Both the position numbers and the translations under genes were made by a program. Under the pieces are notes generated by a model. That model ran no database searches. It saw only the letters and a list, made by a program, of their open reading frames with translations, and was not told the origin of the DNA. Below are positions 23,731 through 32,029 of a stretch of 39,557 bases of DNA, one piece after another. Each line of letters begins with the position of its first letter. Position 1 is the stretch's first letter. The stretch lies in assembly GCA_017618115.1 (NCBI GenBank), contig JAFZUX010000021.1:1-39557 (forward strand), written 5' to 3'. Origin of the DNA: Bacteroidales bacterium (GTDB lineage Bacteria; Bacteroidota; Bacteroidia; Bacteroidales; UBA932).

Positions 23731-24320
23731 CTTTCAGCCCTCCCTTTTGGTTTTCTGTAAAAGTAACGCATGGCAAAAAAGCAGACCGCCATCACCAGTA
23801 TGATATACACCGGAGAGACCTTTAAAAAGAGTATGGCCACCAACGTTGCAACTGCCAGTAACGCCCTGAAGATATTCAGTTTAGACTTGATAATCATATC
23901 TACAACCGGCACCGCAATGAGTGCCACAACCACCGGCCTTACTCCTTTAAAGAACTTCTCTACGTAGATATTGTCTCTGAACTGCTTGAAGAAAATTGCT
24001 ATTGCCAGTATAATTAGGAATGAAGGCAGGCAGCTCCCGATGGTTGCCGCCACACTACCTCTCTTGCCTCTAAGCCTGTATCCTGCAAATATTGAGATGT
24101 TTACAATAAGAAGCCCCGGCGCACTCTGAGCAATAGCCAGTATATCCATAAACTCATCATCCTCCAACCAATGACGCTTCTTCACAACCTCTCTGTCTAT
24201 CAGAGGAATCATAGCGTAGCCGCCTCCCAAAGTGAACATGCCAATCTTTGCAAAAACACCGGCAATTTCCCACAGAGAGGTCTTATCACTTTTCTGTTCC
24301 AGAGCTACTTTTTCCTCCAT
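23727..24320 (-). CDS. Short chromate-transporter (CHR) family subunit A
   Basis: A 197-residue membrane protein. The frame stays open further upstream, but the ATG complementary to 24318-24320 ('MEEKVALEQKSDKTSLW') is chosen because the upstream part is not membrane- or family-like and overlaps the tRNA promoter region. The CHR motif 'MFTLGGGYAMIPLIDREVV' lies at ~24-42, followed by 'QSAPGLLIVNISIFAGY', 'GSCLPSFLIILAIAIFF' and 'VRPVVVALIAVPV'. The tail is basic ('RYFYRKPKGRAER'). It is the first gene of the operon with the second CHR subunit (4-base overlap) and the broken lipoprotein. A TATTTTTG on the minus strand (24348-24341) may be its -7 box. Confidence 0.85.
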   Translation of the reverse strand: MEEKVALEQKSDKTSLWEIAGVFAKIGMFTLGGGYAMIPLIDREVVKKRHWLEDDEFMDILAIAQSAPGLLIVNISIFAGYRLRGKRGSVAATIGSCLPSFLIILAIAIFFKQFRDNIYVEKFFKGVRPVVVALIAVPVVDMIIKSKLNIFRALLAVATLVAILFLKVSPVYIILVMAVCFFAMRYFYRKPKGRAER

Positions 24321-24387
24321 AATCAGCAATTTGCAGAGGTCAAAAATAGCAAATTCAGCGCACTCCAGAGGGGTTTTTGAAAAAAAT

Positions 24388-24418
24388 TTTGCAGATATTG
24401 GAAAAAGGTCTATATTTG
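24388..24418 (+). promoter_or_regulatory. Promoter of the tRNA-Ile/tRNA-Ala pair
   Basis: TTTG (24388-24391), 19 bases, TATATTTG (24411-24418), an ideal match, 48 bases before the first tRNA. Confidence 0.8.
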
Positions 24419-24466
24419 CAACCCCATTGAGACAGATGTGGGTTGTTAGAGTTCTAACAGAGATAT

Positions 24467-24541
24467 AGTCTCGTAGCTCAGTTTGGTTAGAGCACCACAC
24501 TGATAATGTGGGGGTCCGCGGTTCAAATCCGCGCGGGACTA
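24467..24541 (+). tRNA. tRNA-Ile (anticodon GAT)
   Basis: Acceptor AGTCTCG with CGGGACT (one T-G), D-arm TAGCTCAG, anticodon stem CCACA/TGTGG around CTGATAA giving GAT, T-arm CGCGGTTCAAATCCGCG. CCA is not encoded. The tRNA-Ala gene follows after 7 bases. Confidence 0.94.
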
Positions 24542-24548
24542 CAAGACT

Positions 24549-24622
24549 GGGGGACTAGCTCAGTTGGCTAGAGCACCTGCTTTGCAAGCAGGGGGTCAAG
24601 GGTTCGACTCCCTTGTTCTCCA
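24549..24622 (+). tRNA. tRNA-Ala (anticodon TGC)
   Basis: Acceptor GGGGGAC with GTTCTCC (two G-T pairs), anticodon stem CCTGC/GCAGG around TTTGCAA giving TGC, T-arm AAGGGTTCGACTCCCTT. CCA is not encoded. Confidence 0.94.
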
Positions 24623-24623
24623 C

Positions 24624-24660
24624 AAAAAAAGAGAAGACCAAAAGGTCTTCTCTTTTTTTA
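24624..24660 (+). terminator. Strong terminator after the tRNA pair
   Basis: A perfect 16-bp stem, 24624-24639 with 24644-24659, around an AAAA loop; the distal arm ends in a run of seven T. It begins one base after the tRNA-Ala. Confidence 0.92.
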
Positions 24661-24675
24661 TGCCTAATTCTACAA

Positions 24676-24729
24676 TTTTATTCAGTTTTTTATGGCATAC
24701 TGAATAAAAATCGGCTTTTTTGTTCAGTA
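24676..24729. repeat. Two overlapping, mutually exclusive hairpins
   Basis: TTTTATTCAG (24676-24685) pairs with CTGAATAAAA (24700-24709); the same middle arm, read as ACTGAA-T-AAAAA (from 24699), can instead pair with TTTTTT-G-TTCAGT ending at 24729. The element lies between the tRNA terminator and the 3' end of the outer-membrane protein gene on the minus strand, where it may act as a terminator or stabilise the mRNA end. Confidence 0.45.
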
Positions 24730-24777
24730 CAAGAAGATTTTCTTCAACAAAAATGCATTTTCCAAACAATTATTGAG

Positions 24778-25377
24778 TTAGAAGCGGAGGTTGACACCCA
24801 GGGCTATTAACGGTTCTACCCAGGCGGCGCTGCCTGCTGCTCCGGCAATAAGGGAGGCAAAGTCTGCCCGGACGTATGGGGAGATTGAAACGCTCCCTGC
24901 ATTAAATGATTTGCCTAGGCCGGCACTGAAGAGAAGGCCGCCGTCTTCAAGGTCTCCGTCTGAAAATCCGAAAGTTGCACCGGCTCTTACGTTAACGTAG
25001 AACGGTTCTTTGCTTTGAGAGAGGTTGAATCTGAAATCTGCAAAAACAGGAACGTTGTATCTGTAATCTTTGAAAGTCTTATTATTCACATTACCGTTCC
25101 CATCTCCAATCCCTACAACAAAATCATTACTCTTGTTTCTGTAATACTCCAAACCAATGCCAAAACCTTGTGAATATTTGCTAGTTCTCTGCTTGCCGTA
25201 AATAAAATAGCCTCCTACTTTTCCGTCCCAATCATTACTTAGACAAAAGGCATACTCTGCTCCAACTTCAAAATAATGATGTGGAGTAAAATCAGAGTTT
25301 TTGTCTTGAGCTGATAATCTTGTTATTGAAAGCAGCATTATGGCTGCAATTGCTATACAGAGTTTTAAAATTTTCAT
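24778..25377 (-). CDS. Small outer-membrane beta-barrel protein
   Basis: A 199-residue protein with signal peptide 'MKILKLCIAIAAIMLLSITRLSA' and a mature part of alternating hydrophobic/polar strands rich in Tyr, Phe and Gly ('YFEVGAEYAF', 'GFGIGLEYYRN', 'VPVFADFRFNL', 'FYVNVRAGATFGF', 'ISPYVRADF'), ending in '...LIALGVNLRF' with the terminal Phe recognised by the BAM complex. This fits the 8-strand outer-membrane barrel (OMP_b-brl) families of Bacteroidetes. The function is unknown. It lies 34 bases downstream of the larger porin gene and is probably co-transcribed with it. Confidence 0.8.
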   Translation of the reverse strand: MKILKLCIAIAAIMLLSITRLSAQDKNSDFTPHHYFEVGAEYAFCLSNDWDGKVGGYFIYGKQRTSKYSQGFGIGLEYYRNKSNDFVVGIGDGNGNVNNKTFKDYRYNVPVFADFRFNLSQSKEPFYVNVRAGATFGFSDGDLEDGGLLFSAGLGKSFNAGSVSISPYVRADFASLIAGAAGSAAWVEPLIALGVNLRF

Positions 25378-25411
25378 AATAAAAGTTATTGATTTCTTTT
25401 ATGTGCTCTTC

Positions 25412-26542
25412 CTAATAGTTGTAGGTGAGTTGGAAGAAGACGCAGTTCTTGTCCGTGAAGCCTTTAGGGATTTTCTTGTAGGTGTAGTTGAGTTTGAGAT
25501 CCAAGTTCTTAAGTGGTCTCCAGAGAAGACCTGTGGTATAGTTGGTCTCATAGATGCCTTTGTATGAGGTATCCTCATCTACGTAGTCTATTCTGCCTAC
25601 AACCATCAGACCTTTTGCAACTCCAACACCTGCAGCAAAGTATGCTCCTAAGGATTTCATTCCGCCGGTTTTACCGCCAATGAGCTCTGCTCTTGCAAAG
25701 CCCTTGTCCTTGTCTGCCTTGTAGGAGAAACCTCCGCCGTAGCGGTACATCTTTACATATTTGTTGTCTGTTTGCGGTGTGTATGAGCGGGTTGCCTCAT
25801 CATAAACAGGGTAGGCGCCCTCTCCTCTTTGGAAGTAGGTGAAGAGTGAGAGAGGTTTGATAGGGGTGATGATCAATCTACCGACAATGTCCTTGCTCTT
25901 GTTATCATCTGTAGAGTTAATCTTATAACCGTTAAAAATTGCAAGGTCATAGTTGATTACGCTGAAGCCGTCTTTGTGGATGGCGCTGCCGAGGAAGTCA
26001 ATACCCATATCTCTGCCGGCTGCTGAGAAACCTGCTATGTCTCTGTCACTCATTCTTGCAAATCTCTCAATAGCAAGGGCGTAGTTAACAAACTCCAAGG
26101 TTACCGGAGTTCTCATCTGGTTCTCGTAAGTGAGCGGGCTCTTGTACTGTCCGAACTTTACTCCAAACTCCTTAACAGGCATATAGCAGGCAAAGAGATC
26201 CAAAATTTTAGGAGTTCCTGCAAAGTTTACCTGGAACTTATAGTCTACCTTTCCGTAATCTCCTTTGTATAAGTTACCTGAGAGGGTGAACATGGCCCTT
26301 GTAATTTTAAAGGTGGAGGTGTTGTCATCCGCCCAGTTGTAGCCCAACTGAACATATCCGCTCGGGTGGGCGTATCTGTTTATCTTGTCCCAATCTACGC
26401 TGTTTTTCTTGGTATTTTTCTCTAACTGCTCTATCCTCTGCTCCAAAAGGGCAATTTTGTTGGAGGTTGTATCAATCTGAGCAAAAGCCACTTCTGAGAT
26501 AAGAAGAGAAACTATCGCGATTAAAAAGAGTTTAATTTTCAT
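25412..26542 (-). CDS. OprO/OprP-type porin
   Basis: A 376-residue outer-membrane protein. After the signal peptide ('MKIKLFLIAIVSLLISEVAFA') comes a short coiled coil (~28-45, 'IALLEQRIEQLEKNTKK'), as in trimeric phosphate-selective porins, then a barrel with 'ITRAMFTLSGNLY', 'DYKFQVNFAG', 'VKFGQYKSPLTYENQ' and 'LDLKLNYTYKK', ending 'FFQLTYNY'. The 'FKITRA.. ..G.ID.KFQ..F' pattern is that of porin O/P family proteins. These proteins usually pass phosphate or polyphosphate in Pseudomonas; substrate in Bacteroidetes is not established. A TACCTTTG box lies upstream, and the small barrel protein follows after 34 bases. Confidence 0.82.
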   Translation of the reverse strand: MKIKLFLIAIVSLLISEVAFAQIDTTSNKIALLEQRIEQLEKNTKKNSVDWDKINRYAHPSGYVQLGYNWADDNTSTFKITRAMFTLSGNLYKGDYGKVDYKFQVNFAGTPKILDLFACYMPVKEFGVKFGQYKSPLTYENQMRTPVTLEFVNYALAIERFARMSDRDIAGFSAAGRDMGIDFLGSAIHKDGFSVINYDLAIFNGYKINSTDDNKSKDIVGRLIITPIKPLSLFTYFQRGEGAYPVYDEATRSYTPQTDNKYVKMYRYGGGFSYKADKDKGFARAELIGGKTGGMKSLGAYFAAGVGVAKGLMVVGRIDYVDEDTSYKGIYETNYTTGLLWRPLKNLDLKLNYTYKKIPKGFTDKNCVFFQLTYNY

Positions 26543-26585
26543 AATAGGTTTATGTTAGGTTTCTGTTTTTCTGTTCTGACAGCGG

Positions 26586-26593
26586 CAAAGGTA
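26586..26593 (-). promoter_or_regulatory. -7 box of the porin genes
   Basis: TACCTTTG on the minus strand, 43 bases before the porin start codon. The -33 element is not obvious. Confidence 0.5.
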
Positions 26594-26687
26594 TGAATAA
26601 TTAGGTTTTTTCCCATTTTTTTAATACATTTGAACGATAGTTTGCTTTTTGATGAGCATTGGATGAATATTATTTATTTGATAAACT

Positions 26688-28127
26688 ATGATAAAGATTA
26701 ATTGTTTCGTTCCTTTCACCTCTAAAAAGCAGGTGGAGAAGACTGTAAAGAGCCTCTCCGAGAGCGCTTTGGTAAACAAGGTGGTAACATTGGATGCAGC
26801 AAAAGATCCGATGGCCAAGACCGCAACACTAAAAAAGATTGCAAAAAATGCAGATTGCGATTTTGTTCTTATCTATACCAAACAGACAACGCTTGGTATA
26901 GGTTATCTCGCACTTGAAAGAATGGTGAATGTGGCTGCAGCTACGGGTGCTGCTATGATTTATGCAGATCACTATGCTGTAATGAACGGAGAGAGAACCA
27001 ATAAGCCGGTTATTGACTACCAGATGGGTAGTTTGCGTAATGACTTTGACTTTGGTTCAGTTCTGCTTTACAAGGCTTCCGCATTTAAGGCTGCCGTAAA
27101 GAGAATGAAGGTAAACTACAAGTTTGCAGGCCTTTATGACCTTAGATTGAAGGTTTCTCAGAAGGGCCGTCTGGTTCACGTTAACGAGTACCTCTACTCA
27201 GAGATTGAGGAGGATACAAGAAAGACCGGAGAAAAATTGTTTGACTATGTAGACCCTCGTAACCGCGAGGTTCAGATAGAGATGGAAAAGGCTTGCACTC
27301 AGCATCTTAAAGATGTTGGAGGATATCTGGAGCCTGTATTCCCTAAGGTATCATTCGGTAAGGAGAAGTTTGAGTATGAGGCATCTGTCATCATTCCTGT
27401 GCTTAACAGAGTAAAGACAATTAAGGATGCTATTCTCAGCGCTTTGGCTCAGAAGACCAACTTCAAGTTCAACGTTATCGTTGTGGAGAACGGTCCTAAG
27501 TGTCACTCCTGGGACGGTACAACAGAGGCTATTGACTCTATCAAAGACAAGAGATTGATTCACGTTATCCCTACCCGTAACGATATTGGCGTAGGCGGTG
27601 CCTGGAATATGGCGTTCCACCATCCAAAGTGCGGTAAGTTTGCCGTTCAGTTGGACAGTGATGACGTTTACAGTGATGAGAACACCCTGCAGAAAGTTGT
27701 TGACGCATTCTATGCTCAGAACTGTGCAATGGTGATTGGTTCTTACATGCTTACAGACATTAACCTTAAGATGCTGCCTCCAGGAAAGATTGACCACAGA
27801 GAGTGGACTCCGGAGAACGGACGCAACAACGCTCTGCGTATCAACGGACTGGGCGCTCCAAGAGCATTCTTCACTCCGGTTGCAAGAGAGATTAAGTTCC
27901 CTAACGTAAACTACGGTGAGGATTACGCAGTAGGTTTGGCAATCTCACGTAAGTACCAGATTGGCCGTATCTATGACGTTCTCTACAACTGCCGTCGTCA
28001 CGATGAGAACTCAGACGCTTCACTCAGCGTAGAGAAAGAGAACGCAAACAATACATACAAAGACAGAGTTCGTACTTGGGAACTCGAGGCTCGTATTGCT
28101 CTTAACGCAAAGAAGAAGAGAAAGTAA
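26688..28127 (+). CDS. Tandem glycosyltransferase family 2 protein
   Basis: A 479-residue cytoplasmic protein with two GT-A-like halves. The N-terminal half (~1-215) starts 'IKINCFVPFTSKKQVEKTVKSL' and has 'DFVLIYTKQTTLG' but no clear DxD; it looks degenerate or regulatory. The C-terminal half (~230-450) is a complete GT2 domain: 'ASVIIPVLNRVKTIKDAI', 'RNDIGVGGAWNMAF', and 'VQLDSDDVY' with the metal-binding DSDD at ~323-326. No transmembrane helix is seen. It heads a four-gene operon with the DUF4922-SpoIID fusion (9-base gap), an AmpG-like permease and NamZ, so its acceptor or donor is probably a cell-wall-related sugar. The exact reaction is unknown. Confidence 0.82.
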   Translation: MIKINCFVPFTSKKQVEKTVKSLSESALVNKVVTLDAAKDPMAKTATLKKIAKNADCDFVLIYTKQTTLGIGYLALERMVNVAAATGAAMIYADHYAVMNGERTNKPVIDYQMGSLRNDFDFGSVLLYKASAFKAAVKRMKVNYKFAGLYDLRLKVSQKGRLVHVNEYLYSEIEEDTRKTGEKLFDYVDPRNREVQIEMEKACTQHLKDVGGYLEPVFPKVSFGKEKFEYEASVIIPVLNRVKTIKDAILSALAQKTNFKFNVIVVENGPKCHSWDGTTEAIDSIKDKRLIHVIPTRNDIGVGGAWNMAFHHPKCGKFAVQLDSDDVYSDENTLQKVVDAFYAQNCAMVIGSYMLTDINLKMLPPGKIDHREWTPENGRNNALRINGLGAPRAFFTPVAREIKFPNVNYGEDYAVGLAISRKYQIGRIYDVLYNCRRHDENSDASLSVEKENANNTYKDRVRTWELEARIALNAKKKRK

Positions 28128-28136
28128 GTTTCTGAG

Positions 28137-30620
28137 ATGGGGAGCTTTGAGAACGTGATACTCAACGATATTGCTGTTGAGCATCTCTTTGAGGATCAAC
28201 TCAGTACCTGGCCGCTGTGCAAGGAGAACTATGAAGCTCTCAGAGATGTCAAGTGGAGAAGTATCCCCATATCAACGAACCCGGACGGCAGCCCTCTGAC
28301 AGTTCTGGCTCAATTTAATCCTGCAAGAATTGTCTCTTCCAACGCTAAGGTGGATGCCAAGACCATCCGCAACCGTCAATGCTTTTTCTGCAAGGAGGGA
28401 AGACCTGCAGAACAAAAAGGGATTTCATTTAGGGGTGTGACCACAGACTATATAGTTCAGGTCAACCCCTATCCTATTTTTAAGAGACATCTTGTAATTC
28501 AGAGCACTACGCACTCCCGTCAGGAGTTGGATTCTACCCGTATGGCGGATATGCTCACTCTGGCAAAGACTCTGAAGAACTTTGTTCTGTTCTATAACGG
28601 CCCAAACAGCGGAGCCTCCGTCCCGGATCACTTTCATTTTCAGGCGGGTGAGAAGGGGATAATGCCTCTTCAGGTCTCCTTTGACAAGATAGCAAAGGAA
28701 GAACTGCTAAGCCGCGGCCCTGAGAACAAATTGAGTCAAAACTATCTCAGGATATACCACGTTAACGGTTATTGCAGGGGTTGTTTTGTGGTAGATGCGG
28801 CAAACAAGAAGGTGCTGATATCTGCCATCGGGAAAATATACTCACTGCTCTCTGCTCTTACCGGCAGGGGGAACGGAAGGTTTGATCCGGACGATGTGGT
28901 TTCCTCTGAGAGTAAGCGCTTTAGCGAGGGTGGCAAATGGGAGCCTATGATGAACGTTCTTTGCTGGTGGGAGGATGGAATATGGAGGTGCGCTCTCTTT
29001 GCAAGGGGGCAGCTCCGTCCGAACTGCTTCTACAAAGAGGGGGAGGAGAGGTTGCTGATTGCAACCGCCAGCGTGGAGATGAGCGGAATCTTTATCGTGC
29101 CTCGTGAGAAGGACTTTGACCGCCTTACCGGGGATGATATTTGCAAGATGTATGATGATGTTACAATATCCTCAGAGATAGAGGAAAAACTAATGAGAAA
29201 AATGAGAAAACAACCTCAAGTGAGCGTGGGTATAATGCACGCAGACAAGATTGATTTTACCTTCAACAACGAGTACCGCCTTATTGAGAAGGACGGCATT
29301 AGTAACGCAAAGGGAAAAGTTTATACCGGAAACCTCTCCGTTTCTTTGGGAAGTAAGCCGGGCACTTTAGTTCTCGATGGGCAGGAGTGCACGGAGCTCC
29401 TCTTTGAACCTGCAGATAAACAGGGACTTGGAACCTTCTGGCTCAGAGATGTTGTCATTGGCGTGAACTTCCACTGGGAGAGAAAAGAGGACCAGATGTT
29501 TGAAGGATGTCTGAAGTTTATTGTTGAGCACGGAAAGTGCTGCGCCATAAATATTTTGGGCGTGGAGGATTATCTTACCAGCGTAATCTCCTCAGAGATG
29601 AGCGCTAAAGCATCAGAGAAACTCCTTAAGGCTCATGCAGTTATATCTAGAAGCTGGTTGCTTGCACAGATGGAACATTCAGAGAAGGTTAAGCAGCCTT
29701 CAACCTCAAGATTCTTTAACGAGAAGGAGGAATGCGAGGAACTGGTTAAGTGGTATGACAAAGACGACCACACAAACTTTGATGTCTGCGCAGATGACCA
29801 TTGCCAAAGATATCAGGGACTTACAAGGGCTTCAACTGAGACCGTAAAGAAGGCTATCGAGCAGACTTGGGGAGAGATTCTCTCATACGAGGGTCATATC
29901 TGTGACGCCCGTTTCTATAAATGCTGCGGCGGAATGTTGGAGGAATTTGAGAATGCCTGGGAAGATACACACTATGATTATCTGGAAGTTGTAAGAGATA
30001 CGGAAGAGAGCGTGGAGACGGAAATTAAGAGCCACCGTTATGGAAAAGAGGCGGCAACAGTTTTGGATCTTACCGTTGAAGAACATGCCGAGGCTTGGAT
30101 ACTCTCCTCACCTCCTGCACTTTGCAACACTAAAGACAATGAGATTTTAAGTCAGGTTCTAAACAACTATGACCAGGAGACCGTTAACTTCTACCGCTGG
30201 AAAGAGACCTACACTCAGGAGGAGATTTCAAAACTTGTAAGAGAGAAGAGCGGTGAAGATTTTGGAGAGATTGTAAATCTCATTCCGCTTACAAGAGGAA
30301 CCAGCGGCAGACTTACACGCCTTAAAGTTGTGGGCACAAAGAAGAGTCTGATAGTTGGTAAGGAGTTGGAAATCAGAAGAATTCTCTCTCCATCACATCT
30401 TTACAGTTCTGCATTCGTTGTAAGAAGATATGATGATAAAGATAATCTGATTACAGATGAAACAACCGTTCCTGCAAAGATTGAATTGATTGGTGCGGGA
30501 TGGGGACACGGAGTCGGACTCTGCCAGATTGGTGCTGCCGTTATGGGTGCCAAGGGTTACGAGTATGACGCAATCCTCTACCACTATTATCCTAATGCTG
30601 AGATAGTTAAAAAATATTAA
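28137..30620 (+). CDS. DUF4922 (HIT/GalT-like) - SpoIID fusion protein
   Basis: An 827-residue two-domain protein without a signal peptide or membrane helix. Residues 1-~350 are DUF4922, a GalT/Apa-like nucleotidyltransferase fold: zinc-type pair CFFC (82-85), 'NPYPIFKRHLVI' (~110-121) and the HIT-type active site HFHFQ (165-169). Residues ~360-827 are a SpoIID/LytB domain; the catalytic Glu487 in 'SSEMSAK', the 'ADDHCQRYQG' and 'CCGGMLEEF' zinc-binding segments, and the terminal 'GWGHGVGLCQIGA' (~788-800) are intact. SpoIID enzymes are lytic transglycosylases that act on denuded glycan outside the membrane, so a SpoIID joined to a cytosolic-type nucleotide enzyme is odd. It sits between a GT2 gene and an AmpG-like permease plus NamZ, pointing to peptidoglycan salvage or use of a wall-derived sugar. 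Domain calls are firm; the combined function is unknown. Confidence 0.85.
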   Translation: MGSFENVILNDIAVEHLFEDQLSTWPLCKENYEALRDVKWRSIPISTNPDGSPLTVLAQFNPARIVSSNAKVDAKTIRNRQCFFCKEGRPAEQKGISFRGVTTDYIVQVNPYPIFKRHLVIQSTTHSRQELDSTRMADMLTLAKTLKNFVLFYNGPNSGASVPDHFHFQAGEKGIMPLQVSFDKIAKEELLSRGPENKLSQNYLRIYHVNGYCRGCFVVDAANKKVLISAIGKIYSLLSALTGRGNGRFDPDDVVSSESKRFSEGGKWEPMMNVLCWWEDGIWRCALFARGQLRPNCFYKEGEERLLIATASVEMSGIFIVPREKDFDRLTGDDICKMYDDVTISSEIEEKLMRKMRKQPQVSVGIMHADKIDFTFNNEYRLIEKDGISNAKGKVYTGNLSVSLGSKPGTLVLDGQECTELLFEPADKQGLGTFWLRDVVIGVNFHWERKEDQMFEGCLKFIVEHGKCCAINILGVEDYLTSVISSEMSAKASEKLLKAHAVISRSWLLAQMEHSEKVKQPSTSRFFNEKEECEELVKWYDKDDHTNFDVCADDHCQRYQGLTRASTETVKKAIEQTWGEILSYEGHICDARFYKCCGGMLEEFENAWEDTHYDYLEVVRDTEESVETEIKSHRYGKEAATVLDLTVEEHAEAWILSSPPALCNTKDNEILSQVLNNYDQETVNFYRWKETYTQEEISKLVREKSGEDFGEIVNLIPLTRGTSGRLTRLKVVGTKKSLIVGKELEIRRILSPSHLYSSAFVVRRYDDKDNLITDETTVPAKIELIGAGWGHGVGLCQIGAAVMGAKGYEYDAILYHYYPNAEIVKKY

Positions 30621-30631
30621 AATATAAAGTT

Positions 30632-32029
30632 ATGTCTGAGGAATTAAAAAACGTTGCTCCTTCAGTTAAGAAGGAGACCAAAAGGAATCCTTGGCTTTGG
30701 GTGCCTACGCTCTACTTTGCTGAGGGTATTCCTTACTTCATCGTGAATACGATATCAGTTCTGATGTTCACCAACCTCGGTGTGCCGAACGATCAGATGG
30801 CAAGATTTACTTCACTCTTGTATCTGCCTTGGCTGCTGAAGTTTATATGGAGTCCGTTTGTAGATATTGTAAAGACAAAGAGATGGTGGATTTTGCTTAT
30901 GCAGATAATTATTTCCGCATCATTTGTTCTGTTGGCTCTCACTCTTCCTCATCCGGACGCACAGACCATTGCGGCTAAAGGAACGAGCATAAGTCTCTTC
31001 TACACAACTCTTATCATTTTCCTTATCACCGCCTTTGCTTCTGCTACTCACGATATTGCAGCGGACGGATTCTATATGCTTGCACTTCCGCAGAGCCAGC
31101 AGAGCGCCTTTGTGGGAATCAGAAGTACCTTCTACAGAATCTCTTCCGTATTCGGACAGGGCGTATTGGTATTCATTGCAGGTCTGTTGGAGAAGAGGGG
31201 AGATATCCCGATGGCGTGGGTTTGGACCATGGTTATAACCGCCGTAGTATTCGGAATAGTAACGCTTTACCATACCTTTGCAATTCCTCGTTCGTTGAAT
31301 GATAAACCAAACATTCAGTTGGATGAGAACGGAAAACCAAAGGGTATCTGGTCTGACTTCGGACGTTCATTTGCAACCTTCTTCAAGAAACCTCTGGTAT
31401 GGTTGGGTATTGCTTTCATGCTCCTTTACAGATTACCGGAAGCCTTTCTTATTAAGATGATTATGCCGTTCCTCAAGGATCCTAGAGAGGAGACTATGAG
31501 AGTTATTGACGGCGGAAAAGAGGCACTCTTTGGCGGCGGCTTGGGACTTCCTACGGAGACTATCGGTCTGGCATACGGCACAATAGGAGTGATTGCACTT
31601 TTGGCCGGCGGTATTTTGGGAGGTATCCTTATCTCCCGCTGGGGACTTAAAAAATCTCTCTGGCCTATGGCTGCCTGCATGATTCTGCCTTGCCTCACTT
31701 TCTGCTATCTTGCTATTTTCCAGCCTACTAACGTGATTGCTATCATTATCGCGATAGCTATTGAGCAGTTTGGTTACGGCTTTGGATTTACAGCATACAT
31801 GCTCTTTATGATGTACCTTTCAGAGGGAGACTTCAAGACATCCCACTATGCAATCTGCACCGCATTTATGGCGGCAAGCATGATGATCCCAGGCTTCTTT
31901 GCAGGTGACCTTCAGATGGCAGTGGGATATAAGACATTCTTCTGGATTGTAGTGCTTTGCGGAGTTGCAACAGTTTTGGTTACAATACTTGCAAAGAGAA
32001 AAGTTGATTCTTCATACGGTAAAAAATGA
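30632..32029 (+). CDS. AmpG-like MFS permease
   Basis: A 465-residue inner-membrane transporter with twelve predicted helices. The start 'NPWLWVPTLYFAEGIPYFIV' followed by 'SLLYLPWLLKFIWSPFVD' is typical of the AmpG/PAT branch of the major facilitator family, which takes in GlcNAc-anhydroMurNAc muropeptides in Gram-negative bacteria; in Tannerella forsythia an AmpG-like protein (MurT) imports MurNAc. 'ASATHDIAADGFYM' in helix 4-5 is another signature. A longer loop between helices 6 and 7 contains 'RSLNDKPNIQLDENGKPKG'. It is 11 bases after the SpoIID fusion gene and overlaps namZ by four bases, so import of wall fragments and their trimming are made together. The substrate (MurNAc, disaccharide or muropeptide) is not fixed by sequence. 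Confidence 0.85.
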   Translation: MSEELKNVAPSVKKETKRNPWLWVPTLYFAEGIPYFIVNTISVLMFTNLGVPNDQMARFTSLLYLPWLLKFIWSPFVDIVKTKRWWILLMQIIISASFVLLALTLPHPDAQTIAAKGTSISLFYTTLIIFLITAFASATHDIAADGFYMLALPQSQQSAFVGIRSTFYRISSVFGQGVLVFIAGLLEKRGDIPMAWVWTMVITAVVFGIVTLYHTFAIPRSLNDKPNIQLDENGKPKGIWSDFGRSFATFFKKPLVWLGIAFMLLYRLPEAFLIKMIMPFLKDPREETMRVIDGGKEALFGGGLGLPTETIGLAYGTIGVIALLAGGILGGILISRWGLKKSLWPMAACMILPCLTFCYLAIFQPTNVIAIIIAIAIEQFGYGFGFTAYMLFMMYLSEGDFKTSHYAICTAFMAASMMIPGFFAGDLQMAVGYKTFFWIVVLCGVATVLVTILAKRKVDSSYGKK

